The notes beneath the pieces were generated by a model that was given only the letters and a program-made list of their open reading frames with translations, was not told where the DNA came from and made no database searches. Both the position numbers and the translations under genes were made by a program. Source: Mytilisepta virgata (Eukaryota; Mollusca; Bivalvia; Mytilida; Mytilidae). From it: a stretch of 64,000 bases of DNA. The stretch covers positions 13,782,001 through 13,846,000 of the forward strand of contig CM051508.1 of the NCBI GenBank assembly GCA_028015205.1. Direction: 5' to 3'. This document shows, piece after piece, positions 1-10,739 of the stretch (position 1 is its first letter; each line of letters starts with the position of its first letter).

Positions 1-100
1 ATAGAATCAAGAATAACGGCTTAAATAATTAATGAATAGAAAATACTTACCTAAAAAGATAAAGAAAACAGCATAATGATGTTCTAAAGTATAAATATAG

Positions 101-463
101 ATTCTCCGTCAAGTACGAGCGAGTTATGGAATTTCTCCACCTAAGATAGTTAAAATTTCGATTTTTAACGCGCGAGCTTTTGCGAGCGTGTTAAAATCTA
201 AAATTTAACTATTGACGGTGGATAAGTTCAATAACTCACGAGTAAACTGAAGGAGAATCTGTTGTTCCTATGATTTTCTATAAAAACCTCAAGAAAATGT
301 CGTTGCTATGAATTTTTTTTTATAGACGTCATTTCGGGACTTCTCTAGTTTATCGTTCCAATAAATGTAGAAAAAACAGCGGTAATTCCCACGTAGAAAT
401 TTAATCACCGGGAATTAAGTAGTTAAAAATATTATGTATTTTAACACGTCAAGAATAGGAGAA
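101..463 (+). mobile_element. Foldback/MITE-type repeat
   Basis: Contains a large imperfect palindrome (about 101-265: GATTCTCC...GAGTTATGG and its inverse) with a CG-rich centre (ACGCGCGAGC). It then runs through ATCGTTCCAATAA and TTCCCACGTAGAAATTTAAT to AAGAATAGGAGAA. A reverse-complement copy at 54002-54433 sets both boundaries. Confidence 0.7.
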
Positions 464-556
464 AGAATAGTTAAAAACGGATAAAGTATTCGAGGAAAAA
501 TATTGACTGTAAAGAATAAGCAAAATATTGCTCTAAAAATCTTTTATTTTATATAT

Positions 557-625
557 ACAGTTGAATCTCGTTATCTCGAAATCGCTCGAGTCGAAATTTC
601 GGTTATGTCGAACTTTTTTCTGGTC
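557..625 (+). repeat. Possible transposon end (pogo/Tigger-like)
   Basis: TACAGTTGAATCTCGTTATC followed by TCGAAATTTCGGTTATGTCG resembles the inverted ends of pogo/Tigger-type elements next to a TA target. No matching right end was found, so this may be one end of an old element. Confidence 0.3.
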
Positions 626-1067
626 CTGACATTATTGCATTAAATTACTTTAAACAATTTTTCAAAAGTGTTTCATGTCCTTGATAGCTTATAACGTTCA
701 CAAATAAAAAAAAGATGGAATTGTATACAAAACTTTTCTCTTTAAAAAATTGAGGCATCTAAAGTAATGTGTCACTGGGAAAGAAGACAGGATGTTTTAT
801 CAATATTTGCATTATTAAGATTCAAAATTATTGGAATAAACGCAAAACCATGAAAAATTGCGGATAAATTTGCGATTTTAAACATTATGGCATTTTGCGT
901 TTTATACCCGTTATTTGTACATTTTGAACTTCTTAAAATTTATGCTTCAAGGGTACAAACCATTTGACTTAAATATGGCGGGCACGGAAGGAATTTGAAA
1001 AAGGCACTCTTCCAGATTTGGTGAAAAATTGAATGATTGAATAACACAAAGTATATATTGACAAAAA

Positions 1068-1470
1068 ATTACACCTTATATAAGAATGCTGTAATCTGAT
1101 TGGTTCATTTGAGGGGTATTTTTCACAAATATTATGCATAACAAACGATTTCAGAGAGCGGGGTATTTGCCAAAATGTATTTGCACTTTTTACCCTCTGC
1201 CGTGGTATTTGCGAAAAATTCTCTTATCCGAATGGAAGCTTGAAATGTCTTTATCATCACTGCGTTTTAGTATAAGCGTTTGTAGATGGAAACATTTATT
1301 TTGACATTCTGTGTAATTAAACAGATACATCATGCTCGAGAGGGGTATTTGCGAAAAATACCGCTCTCGAGACAAAATTTCAATCGCCTGATGGGCTCGG
1401 AAAATTTCACGTCTCTCAACTGGTATTTTTTGCAAATACCCCTCCCGAGCATGATATATCTATATAAAAT
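1068..1470 (+). repeat. Dispersed repeat with palindromic GAGGGGTATTTGCGAAAAATA arms
   Basis: The segment from AATTACACCTTATATAAGAA to about 1380 recurs as two pieces at 44143-44185 and 45606-45875. The right part (1328-1455) is a foldback whose arms (CATCATGCTCGAGAGGGG... and its inverse) surround a ~55 bp centre. The two overlapping open frames here are repeat shadows. Confidence 0.7.
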
Positions 1471-1998
1471 TGCGCCAACAAACATTACATGAGCTGCTTT
1501 AATAACAATTATAAGTTATATTGGACTCCAAAATATCTTAGTTGAATCGGACGATCAAAGCTCAGATGTAATAAATTGACAATAAGGGGCGGGTCCAGGT
1601 GAGGGCGTAATGGGCGTACGCCCCCCTTTTAAAAGAAAACAAAAAAAAGCTATCGAAATCTGCTTATATTGTATTGAATGTGGCAATTTATCATATTCAT
1701 TAATTAAACACATACTCTGATTTCTTTTTAAACCAAGTCAGAAACCGTTACATTAGTGCATTTCACAATTATTTTATGTTTTGTAGCAAACAAAAGGTCC
1801 AAAAATTTTTTATTATACGCCCCTCCCCCCTTCAAATATCCTGGAAACGACCCTGGACAAAGGATTCCCTTTTTGAGGGTCCAAAATCGGTTATAAGTTG
1901 AAGCGGAAACGTCTAACGATTATATCGTAACTTTAAAAAGTCTTTAATTTGTGTTTTGATGTTACATGTGTATATTCATCATTTTCATTTTTTTTCAG

Positions 1999-2210
1999 AT
2001 CGACCAGGAATACAAAACAATACATTCCTCTTGGAACAAATGGAAGAAATGTTGAGTCTTGCTTTAAAAACTCAGATCGCCCAAAACCAGGGTAACTGTG
2101 AGCAACGTTTTGCGAAAATTGTGGAAGTTTTTACTAATTTACGAACTGTATCTGGGATATACTTAGACGTCATACTCAATTCTCAAATTGATACGGAGGA
2201 TGTGGGCTAA
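1999..2210 (+). CDS. Probable last coding exon of a nuclear receptor (ligand-binding domain end)
   Basis: A strong acceptor (TTTTTTTTCAG) is followed by an open frame to TAA at 2208-2210, giving 69 residues. The exon starts with DRPGIQN and contains LLEQMEEMLSLALKTQI and CEQRFAKIVEVFTNLRTVS. This pattern (DRPG loop, amphipathic helix, RFAK then a leucine/arginine helix) is that of helices 8 to 10 of nuclear receptor ligand-binding domains. The protein ends about 15 residues after the last helix, so the AF-2 activation helix seems absent, as in Rev-erb-type receptors. Upstream exons would lie to the left of the window, because no receptor exon is seen between 1 and 1955. Recognition is by pattern only and no subfamily is claimed. 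It could also be a retained exon of a dead gene. Confidence 0.6.
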
Positions 2211-2469
2211 AATCATCTTCTTGCAGTTGAAAACATTTAGTGGCTCTTTTTTTATTTTTGAAAAGAATTACTTCCCTTTGATTGATATGTTGTATGTTGG
2301 TACATTAGATTTCAGTTTTCAAATATTCTTACGTCACAAATGCAGAATTGAACTGGAACCCTTTTCACTGCAATCCATAGCTCTATCAACACTGTACTTG
2401 TATAGTCAGTGCATGAAGGTTAATAACCTGTTAACCGGCGTGTCTGTATTATAGTATTATTGCGTAAGG

Positions 2470-2579
2470 TTTTCCATATTGGCTTAGTTATTGGTCCGAG
2501 GAAAGCCATATTGGACTGAGGCGAAGCCGAAGTTCAATATGGCTAGCTAAGGACCGACAACTAAGCCAAAATGGAAAAT
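2470..2579. repeat. Foldback repeat with ~47-bp arms
   Basis: The left arm starts TTTTCCATATTGGCTTAG and the right arm ends CTAAGCCAAAATGGAAAA, with GGTCCGAGGAAAGCCATATT matched by its inverse. The centre is the CG-containing GAGGCGAAGCCGAA. Confidence 0.8.
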
Positions 2580-2790
2580 CTGGCGCAATTATACCCTTAT
2601 CGACTAACCAGTCCAATTTGTCATATTGACTAGTCTAATACGATCCTTTAATGCCTAACCAGTTTCAACATGTCATATTGACTAGTGCAATACGGCTTAT
2701 TACATGGATATGTGTCTATTGGCGTACTTTGACATTTTATATTTTATTGACAGGTTTTATCATATTTAGGCTTATATCGTATGGTTAGTC

Positions 2791-2796
2791 AATAAA
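2791..2796 (+). terminator. Possible polyadenylation signal after the nuclear receptor exon
   Basis: AATAAA on the plus strand about 580 nt after the stop codon of the putative receptor exon. A palindromic repeat lies between them. AATAAA is common in AT-rich DNA, so this is weak. Confidence 0.25.
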
Positions 2797-3115
2797 ACAA
2801 TGATATAACTCCGATCTTCATCAAGTCTAGAAATTATATAAACCGGTTTTTAATTCGCAACCTTTTAAGAATATTTGTTTTATTAAATTACGAACTATAT
2901 GTCAAAAAATTTACGAGTGTGCTCTTCCAACACATTTGAACCCTGACCCCTTTCCAGAAAAAATTTGACCATGTTACATACCCTATTACAGACAATATGT
3001 GTCTAAAATAATACTTCTTTTTAACCAGCAATCCAAAGGTAGAAAATTGATGGTCCAGAAATGGCTTCAACTACTTGTCTTATGTTTGTTTTCCCCATGT
3101 AAGTTTCTTTTTTAA

Positions 3116-3384
3116 GGTATCCGGACCATAATAGATCATGAACGAAAAGTGTATCTCTTTTTGACCGTGAATGGCTGAACCAAAAAATTTAAAGCTGGAA
3201 TTTTGTATATATATTTTTCTCAAGTTGAAACACACTCTGTTGCTTATATGCAGTCTGTAAAAATAAGTTAGTTATATTGACATTTCCGATGTTTGCCGAT
3301 AATTACCGAGGTCATTTCAATTGCGTTGTATGGAACATCCGGGAACTTTCGAATAATCACGTGGTCATTTATGGTCCGGATACC
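3116..3384 (+). mobile_element. MITE with ~16-bp inverted ends, flanked by TTAA
   Basis: The left end GGTATCCGGACCATAA and right end TTATGGTCCGGATACC are perfect inverted copies, and TTAA lies immediately outside both (3112-3115, 3385-3388). A 271 bp copy in the opposite orientation lies at 52297-52567. TTAA targets are characteristic of piggyBac-type transposons, so it may be a piggyBac-mobilised MITE; TTAA could also be part of longer ends. Open frames inside are not genes. Confidence 0.8.
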
Positions 3385-4449
3385 TTAAATGTGATTGTGA
3401 CTGAAATTCTATGTTTCCCTCAAATTATAACCCCGTGTCAGATGTTCTTGACATATAATCCCATTCTAGATAGTCAGATATCACCCCTTTGTAGAAAAGA
3501 GAAAACAGTACTAATAGCATTTACAGTGGTTTTGCGAAAAAAAAAAAAAAACGGCCCCTTTTGTCAGAACATACCTACATATAGCACCTCATATATAGTA
3601 AGTCCCCATGTCTAAAACAAATCTTATATTAGTCCACACCAAATTAATCTTTAATTCTTTGGAATTCGTCGCTCCAATTTTTGGACAATTAACATTTTTT
3701 TGCCGGTTCATTTTGCAAACATACTGACAATTCGCCGCAGATTCTTCTTTTATCAAGAAATCAAAAATAAAAATTGTTTGTCCGCTCCTAAAAGTTTGTT
3801 AAAATTGTGATTTCCCATTTTTTGAAATATTTCAGTTAAAAAATTTGTGCTACACGAAATTTGATCTTTATACATATTTTCATTGGATTTTCAGAACGAA
3901 CCTGAAAAAAACCCCCTGAAATATTAATTTAAAATTGGGTCGGGATGATTTTTGAGAGGCCTATAGAAAATGAAAACTTATCTACATGTATTTATTTCAA
4001 ATGGCCTAACAGTCTAGTCATTTCTTCTTTTGCATGCTTCGTCTATTGATCCTTTCTAGTTTAATATTTTTTACCCCCTATGGTTTATAATTTCGGCTAT
4101 TTTCCTGTTATAATTGTGTGCTGTGAGTAGTAATATATACATGTACGTGCCCTATTCTTTAAACTACATAATACCAAAAAAGCCCTATGCTATTAGTAAT
4201 TTCACACCGGTTAACAGACAGATATGTTTATTGGGAGAAAAACCTTTTGAGGCTGATAGCCGCAGTTATAAATCAGAGGAGATTTTAACATGTTCTCGAC
4301 TCAGTGTTCGACTGAAAACTAAAGCGGGAAGTATATAGTCATCCGTACAACGATGTTCCTCAATTGCATAATATTTATATATATATTATACACATGTACC
4401 TATATTCGTATCCTTGATATAGCAGATGTGTAATCAGATGTGTTACCTT

Positions 4450-4760
4450 TTTATACTTGTAGAACATTTTGTCGTATACTAACTAGACCAGGAAACAAAT
4501 TTTGTAAATTAACAAATATTCATAACATACGTGCACTCAATAAGAATTTTAAATTGGCAAGTATGACCATGTAAGTCAAACCTCCTAGCTATGTTTGTTT
4601 AATTCTAGTTAGTTAAATACGAATATAGCTTGAATATCCGCTATGAACTAATTTTCAATCTCATTCATTGCCAACATTAGTTCATAACATTTTGTCGTTG
4701 ACTAACTTGATAAGGAAATACACACGTGCACCTAATAAGAATTTAAAAAATTATGCAATT
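4450..4760 (+). repeat. Duplicated block
   Basis: CATAACATTTTGTCG...ACTAACT...GTGCACNTAATAAGAATTT occurs at 4462-4560 and again at 4684-4757. The segment 4588-4680 (TTTGTTTAATTCTAGTTA, GCTATGAACTAATTTTCAAT) recurs at 5612-5712. Confidence 0.6.
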
Positions 4761-4849
4761 TTAAGAACCGTAATTATTGTTTATTTATGCAAGAATGGAG
4801 TATTTATTAAAGAATTTGAGGCAAAATGCTTGTTGTTTCTTTCGGTCTG

Positions 4850-4984
4850 AGTCCCATTTCACAAACTTTCGCACGACAACCATTAGTCGTAAGTGTGATC
4901 TGATTTTCTGTCTTCAGTGTCTTTCTTCTATTGACGTCACAGAACTAGTCTCGATCGTAATCGTACGAACGTTTGTGAAAAAAG
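4850..4984 (+). mobile_element. Small inverted-repeat element, copy 1
   Basis: The ends (AGTCCCATTTCACAAAC and GTTTGTGAAAAAAGA) are inverted, with a middle of AAGTGTGATCTGATTTTC and ATTGACGTCA. Related copies lie at 17304-17450 and 17904-18043. Confidence 0.6.
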
Positions 4985-5034
4985 AACGAGAACAACACAT
5001 TTTCAAAAATCAAGGTTTTACTTTGTATGCATAG

Positions 5035-5345
5035 CTGTTTGCAGCGTTTGACAACAGAATTCAGAAAGGACGGCTCTCAAAAAACAGCAAGATATAGTGC
5101 GAGTCATTTGTGATACTCCCGATTTTCGACAAGAGCGAAAATAAACTAAGTCATCAAACAAGAAGTTGATGTCGCCCTTGTCCGAAAACGTATACCACAA
5201 TATGACGTACCTATAGAAGGCTTGTAGCAAAATATCAAGCGGATATGATGAATATTTGCAGAGTAAAGTGTGAATGTCACGGACAGACGGACGGACGCAC
5301 ACAAGGAACCACAAGATTAAAACATTATACTCCTTTGGAGCAGGG
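5035..5345 (+). repeat. Probable dispersed repeat with GACAGACGGACGGAC motif
   Basis: GTCACGGACAGACGGACGGA followed by ATTATACTCCTTTGGAGCAG is a common type of repeat tail in invertebrate genomes. Two frames are open across it on opposite strands, but neither resembles a protein. No second copy of the body was found in this window. Confidence 0.35.
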
Positions 5346-5611
5346 GTATAATAATCTAAACAATGGTGTTAGAACAAGACTAAACTATCTTCATAACAAA
5401 TGGTTATGTATAATTTCCCAGTTGAAGAGTAAGTTTCATTTCACTGATTTCATCATACTTCCTTGTACAAGTTGTGTGACAAAATTCACAGGTGAGCTTA
5501 AGCCTTAAACAAGCCTGCTTATCTCTGGCATGCATAACAATTGATATAAATGTAAAATATTCTCATTATTCTATATTAAATAAAAATCCAAGAATGTGAT
5601 TTAATTTCCTA

Positions 5612-5712
5612 GCTGTGTTTGTTTAATTCTAGTTAATTACACGTAAATATGAGTATAGCTTTAAAATCAGCTATGAGTTAATTTTCAATTTCCTTCATAG
5701 CCAATATTAGTT
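5612..5712 (+). repeat. Second copy of the 4.59-4.68-kb block
   Basis: Matches 4588-4680 in the same orientation with scattered differences. Confidence 0.6.
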
Positions 5713-6524
5713 CGGAACAGATTTTCAATCATAATTCGATGTATCTAAATGGATTAATACACGCATTAAACGGGACATTTTTTATCGAATCACATTCCCC
5801 AAGTTTTGAAATTACTGCGCATGTTTTAAAAATCTAAAAATAACAAACTGTTATGAATTAGAGAGATACGTGGGCGTGTTTCATAGCGCCTTATGACCTG
5901 GGGCCGTATGCATAAAACTACTTATGTTAAGATTTTGCTAAGAAATGACTTAAGTTAAGTAAACTCCGCCCACGGTGCCTAGAGAGTATGCATATAACAA
6001 CATAAGAATTTGCTTAGCAAAATCTTAGTTTATTGAAACTCCGCCCACTCCACTTAAGTCATATGCATAAAGTAACTTAAGTTAAGAAATTGATTAATAT
6101 TTGACTTAAGTCTAAGACACATACGGCGGTGTCTTAAGTAGTTTCAAAACCGATTAAATCAATTTTCTGTGCGACTTAATGAATTGCAGAAACCTTTAAT
6201 ACTTACAGTACAAGCAAGTCACTTACAGTACAAGCAAGTCATATGAATTTTGTAATATTTTGAAGAAAATCCTTTTAACCCCTTTTTCTCTTGGCATGTG
6301 GAATGATTTAAAAAAAATATTCTTATTTTGTTTATTTGTATACTACATAAATGTACATCATTTAAATTTTGTTAAAATCTACTCGCTCAATATGTTTGAT
6401 ATATTTACTCATGTACTGTCTAATTAAACAGACCGCCTCGGTGGTCTCGTGGTAGCGTGCTAGCCCCGATTTCGGAAGGTCGCGGGTTCGATCCCCGGCC
6501 GGGTCAAACCAAAGAAATTAAATT

Positions 6525-6982
6525 TGGCTCAAGACCTGCAATGAACTTTGACCTGAGCGATACAAAAGAAGTCCATTAAAAAAATTATAATTGCACCATG
6601 ATATATGGACCTACTGTAACAAAACCAACCATGATAACTGAATAACTAGTATTGTTTTAAAGGCGTATTTACCTGAGACATTTGACATAGAAATATTGAA
6701 AGGATTAAATGAATAAAACCAAGAAAATTTTTATTCTACATGGAGAGCATGAAAGAGGTACATTTTACTTTGCGGAAGGAGACTTTTTTACCATGGCTCG
6801 TGATTTCTGAAATTACGGAAAAAGTAGACTGACTTCACACCCCGAGATTTTAACTGGATATGTGCCATTGTATGGCGATCGTTTTGAGCCATCTCCCATG
6901 TTTCAACGAAACGTACAGACTTAATGGCAGCCTATTATTTCATGACTTCTGTAACAGGAAAACAATTGCGCGGCTTGACCCA
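6525..6982 (+). repeat. Left LTR-like direct repeat
   Basis: 458 bp; matches 8694-9142 almost exactly, with a 9 bp extra stretch near its right end (around CTGTAACAGGAAAAC). Confidence 0.8.
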
Positions 6983-7329
6983 ACTTGACGTCATGATCTC
7001 AAACGTGTGTAAAGGAATATTTTGTGATGCTGATCCATCCTGTAAACAACTGATGGAGAAACTAGGGTCAGTATAATTCCTTAAGTATGTATTTAACACA
7101 AAAAATATAAAATGTTTGCATACGGTCCAAAACTTTAATGTAATGCTTTAAAAAAGAAGGCAAAAGAGGTGAAAATGGGGTTTTCTAAATTTGAACAGTC
7201 CATATGTAATGTAAATCTTGTGCAATAATTTTTTTTACATATATTATAAAGTAAAATGAAAAAATTATTGTTCTTTTTACTAAAATCTTTAAAAAAATTG
7301 TCATTCCTTAAAATTCTAGAAACCCAAAT

Positions 7330-7346
7330 ACCCCCCCCCCCCCCAA
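7330..7346 (+). repeat. Poly-C tract
   Basis: A run of about 15 cytosines inside the LTR-like element interior. Other homopolymer runs lie at 3539-3552 (A), 47017-47031 (C) and 49694-49712 (A). Confidence 0.9.
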
Positions 7347-8693
7347 CCGGAAGTTGTAATATGTATGATGTAAACATTGAAACACATGTGTTTGTGTGAA
7401 TAAATACACAGGGATTTTACATTGCTATTAATAATATATTACAGTTCAGTTATTGTATGATGAAAAATTCTCACTATAAGCAGGAAACACATGCTTTTTA
7501 TTTAGATGTATCAATTTTGGCGAGACTACATACATGTCATGTAACAAGGACAATTGTAAACACGAACAGGTGGTTGCATTGAAAACCACAGCTAAATAAT
7601 TGTAACATTAGATGAATGTATTTAATGGAAATAGATGCAAAGAGACCTATATCATCCACAAATCCCTTTGAACAAGAATTTTAAACCAACATTTACCAAT
7701 AACAGGTTGAATAAATTCTTGTGATTTAGAATTTGCAGTTTGTCAATTGTAAAGGGGAGTAACTCATTATGACAGCATGTAACATAAATGTACATGTATT
7801 ACTGAATTTATTTGGTTTTTAAACTTTTAATATCAGGCAGCAAAATGGACTGTTCTATTGTTCCTGTAAATTTATAAGCTTATACACTTATACACATACT
7901 GATGAATTATTTAAAAGTGCACATGTGATTGTGTAATGGAAAAAATTCATTCTCCTTGGTTGCTATGCATTTTTTCCTCAATGCAAATCCTTGGTTACTA
8001 CTTGTAGATTAATATTTTTTTCTTTAATCATTTATCGTTGAAATGTTAAGGATAGGACTAATTGTGTTTTACAATACTTGGTGACGTCATAAAGTTATGA
8101 CATCATAATTCATATAACATCATAATTTGTTCGCCTTCAAGATGTTTACATTTCTCAGACATAGAAACTGCAAATTTTTAAATAGCTGTAAAATTGTTAA
8201 TACTGGGCAGATTTTGACAGTTGACCCCATTTTAGATTCGTCTTTACATAATCTAGCTATCAGTTAAAAAATATTTAACTTTTTTGTGAGCATGTGAAAA
8301 TTTCAAGCTGAAACTTTTAAAATGACGGATAATAATTTTCAAAATTTGCAATATTTCAGCCTAAAAAAATATAAAAAATTACCTTTATTTGTCTGTTATA
8401 TGATTTTTTTAAAAGTATAAATATTAATGATAATTTTAGAAGGCATTAGTGAGTTCCAAAGAGTAAACTGAGGCTCTAAATACATCAGTAATGAATCTTG
8501 GTTTTTTCACTGATTTTTGGTTTTTATTCATGAAATAAACATGTTTGCATTATGCCCAAATTTATGCTGAATCTTTCTTATTTTCTTTCAGATCTGAAAA
8601 ATATTGCACAGTTATGTTCAGGAAAAGCTTCCGCACCAACCAAATACCATAATGTCATGAATGTAGAGAAAATTTATATGTCATATTTCAATA

Positions 8694-9142
8694 TGGCTCA
8701 AGACCTGCAATGAACTTTGACCTGAGGGATACAAAAGAAGTCCATTAAAAAAATTATAATTGCACCATGATATATGGACCTACTGTAACAAAACCAACCA
8801 TGATAACTGAATAACTAGTATTGTTTTAAAGGCGTATTTACCTGAGACATTTGACATAGAAATATTGAAAGGATTAAATGAATAAAACCAAGAAAATTTT
8901 TATTCTACATGGAGAGCATGAAAGAGGTACATTTTACTTTGCGGAAGGAGACTTCTTTACCATGGCTCGTGATTTCTGAAATTACGGAAAAAGTAGACTG
9001 ACTTCACACCCCGAGATTTTAACTGGATATGTGCCATTGTATGGCGATCGTTGTGAGCCATCTCCCATGTTTCAACGAAACGTACAGACTTAATGGCAGC
9101 CTATTATTTCATGACTTCTGTACAATTGCGCGGCTTGACCCA
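8694..9142 (+). repeat. Right LTR-like direct repeat
   Basis: 449 bp; the partner of 6525-6982. The short open frame within it is an accident of the repeat running into the SINE body. Confidence 0.8.
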
Positions 9143-10739
9143 TTTGGTATTTGCTGCTTCTCCGCCAAGCACGCGGCATCTAGGAGTAAGAGCAAAGACT
9201 GGTCGGCTCGGAGTCAGTAATGTGTCCGAGTGAGGTGATATGTCTTCCTGTGGATAGTTACTTCATGAGCTATCACATTAAAAATCCGATTTAGCGTGTC
9301 GGTCTAGTACAAAGCAGGGATCATTTTCATTATGATATCAACATGTTCTCGTCCTGATATGCACCTGGTTGCCACTGGACGTTAAACAATAATTCGTCCA
9401 TCCATCTAATTAAACAGTCCTGACTATTATGACACGCACGAAATTAATGCGTTTGCTCAGCAGTTATACTGGACATCGCTCATTATCGTATATGACTAAA
9501 GAAAGAAAGGAACGGATTTTTAGAGATTGCACAAATCCCATAGATATCTATCACGATTCTGGGGTAGAAACACTAACAAAAGTTACACCAGAGAGAAAAG
9601 TGTCCACAAAATATAAAAAAATTAACTTAAAATGAAGATCATTATATAATGTTAACCATATGAATATAAGAATGCAAACATTGTTACATTTGTGTAGAAA
9701 CTATTAAAAATTCCGTTTCCGACCGAGGCTCTTTATGACTCATTTTTACGCCCTGTATTTGGATTAGAATTAAAATTTCACTATTTTTCATTAATCAAGG
9801 CAGATTTCTTCGTGAAACGTCTTGCACATATGCATTATAATATGAACCTTTATTTCGTAAACTTTTGCAATAAAGCGACACTTTTTTACAGAATAAAAAT
9901 AAATTATCACAATAAAAACATGGTTTAAAATAGGTCATCTTCAATGGTAATACATAACAATTAAATTCTTCAATGAATAAGTAAGTAAGGACACGTAAGC
10001 AATCCAAATATATACTAATTCGTATATTTAAAGTGAAGTCTCTTTTCGGTGATTTAAGATGTTTTGTTTTTTGTTTAAAGTGCATCGTAAGCCTATTTGG
10101 CTGGGTGAAGTAATAATTTTGTAAATATGTATTGTGATTATTAAATTCAGGTTGCACTATAATTAACATTTTTTCTCTCTCTCTGTTTGACAAAGAACTT
10201 TCAAAAATCCCTAGTGATATTTTCGTTTATACTTCTTAGAGTTTCATATTCCGCCAAAGTGACAATTATTTCATTGCTTATTTTAGAGAAATCCTTTATA
10301 GTACGCGGCTTCCTAAACGTTTACCTCAAAATTCAATCTTTAAAATTAATATTTGTAGATATAAATAAACATCTATGGTTTTTTCATCAGATGTATCAAT
10401 AATAGACATTGCAAAAAATGATTTGCCCGAAAACCGTTTCAATCGAGCTCTAAATAAATTTGGTTTGTCGTAAGTAATTGTAAGGCTCTAAAATATTCAC
10501 CAATTTCTAGTGGAATAGCCAGTGCTATTTAGGAAACAGCAATTTCGATATTGATATGATAAAAAGTGAGGGCTTCCGATGTAATATTACTTAAGTTTGT
10601 CTTAGTTAAGTAGAAACTTAAGTCGCTTTATGCATATGACTTCAGTAAATTGCTTATCTATGTCAATTCTTAGCAAAGTCTTAGTTTAAGAAATACTTAA
10701 GTTAAGATGTTTTATGCATACGGGACCTGGTTAGTAAAC

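Larger units (their letters stand above)
6525..9142 (+). mobile_element. Non-coding LTR-like element inserted in the SINE
   Basis: Two direct repeats, 6525-6982 and 8694-9142, border a 1.7 kb interior. Each repeat starts TGGCTCAAG and ends CTTGACCCA, the TG...CA form with imperfect inverted ends expected of LTRs. By eye they differ by about three substitutions and one 9 bp indel, which suggests recent insertion. The interior has no convincing open frame, no clear primer-binding site next to the left repeat and no good purine tract before the right one. It is therefore a non-autonomous element (TRIM/LARD-like) or another class with direct repeats. No clear target-site duplication longer than 2 bp is seen. 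Confidence 0.7.
6432..9404 (+). mobile_element. tRNA-derived SINE, full length, split by a nested insertion
   Basis: The head (6432-6524) contains a tRNA-like module with a perfect B box (GGTTCGATCCC) and an A-box-like TGGTCTCGTGG. The remainder is 9143-9404, ending in a CCATCCATC-type tail. A 13 bp target-site duplication, TCTAATTAAACAG, flanks it at 6419-6431 and 9405-9417. A truncated minus-strand copy at 18494-18818 has head and body joined without the insert, confirming the structure. Uninterrupted length would be about 355 bp. Confidence 0.85.
5902..10724. mobile_element. Outer element with long terminal inverted repeats
   Basis: The left end (5902-6130) and right end (10588-10724) are imperfect inverted copies of each other. 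Both run inward from CCGTATGCATAAAAC and contain CTTAAGTTAAG and TTTGCTAAG blocks. ACCTGG lies just outside both ends (5896-5901 and 10725-10730) and may be a target-site duplication. Each end also repeats TATGCATA and TTAAGT motifs internally. No transposase is seen inside, and once the nested insertions are removed the element is about 1.8 kb. It could instead be two independent MITEs in opposite orientation. Confidence 0.5.

Noticed and set aside
3277..3615. 112-codon frame (+)
   Set aside because: Its first third lies in the TTAA-flanked MITE, and it continues through a poly-A run; no protein-like features.
6432..6510. Functional tRNA gene
   Set aside because: It has A and B boxes, but it is the head of a SINE: target-site duplications lie outside, a non-tRNA body follows, and a truncated copy is at 18.8 kb.
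6983..8693. gag-pol of an LTR retrotransposon
   Set aside because: No frame in the interior resembles a capsid, protease, reverse transcriptase or integrase; the element is non-autonomous or of another class.
9795..10193. 132-codon frame (-)
   Set aside because: AT-rich composition, no motif and no splice support; part of the outer inverted-repeat element interior.
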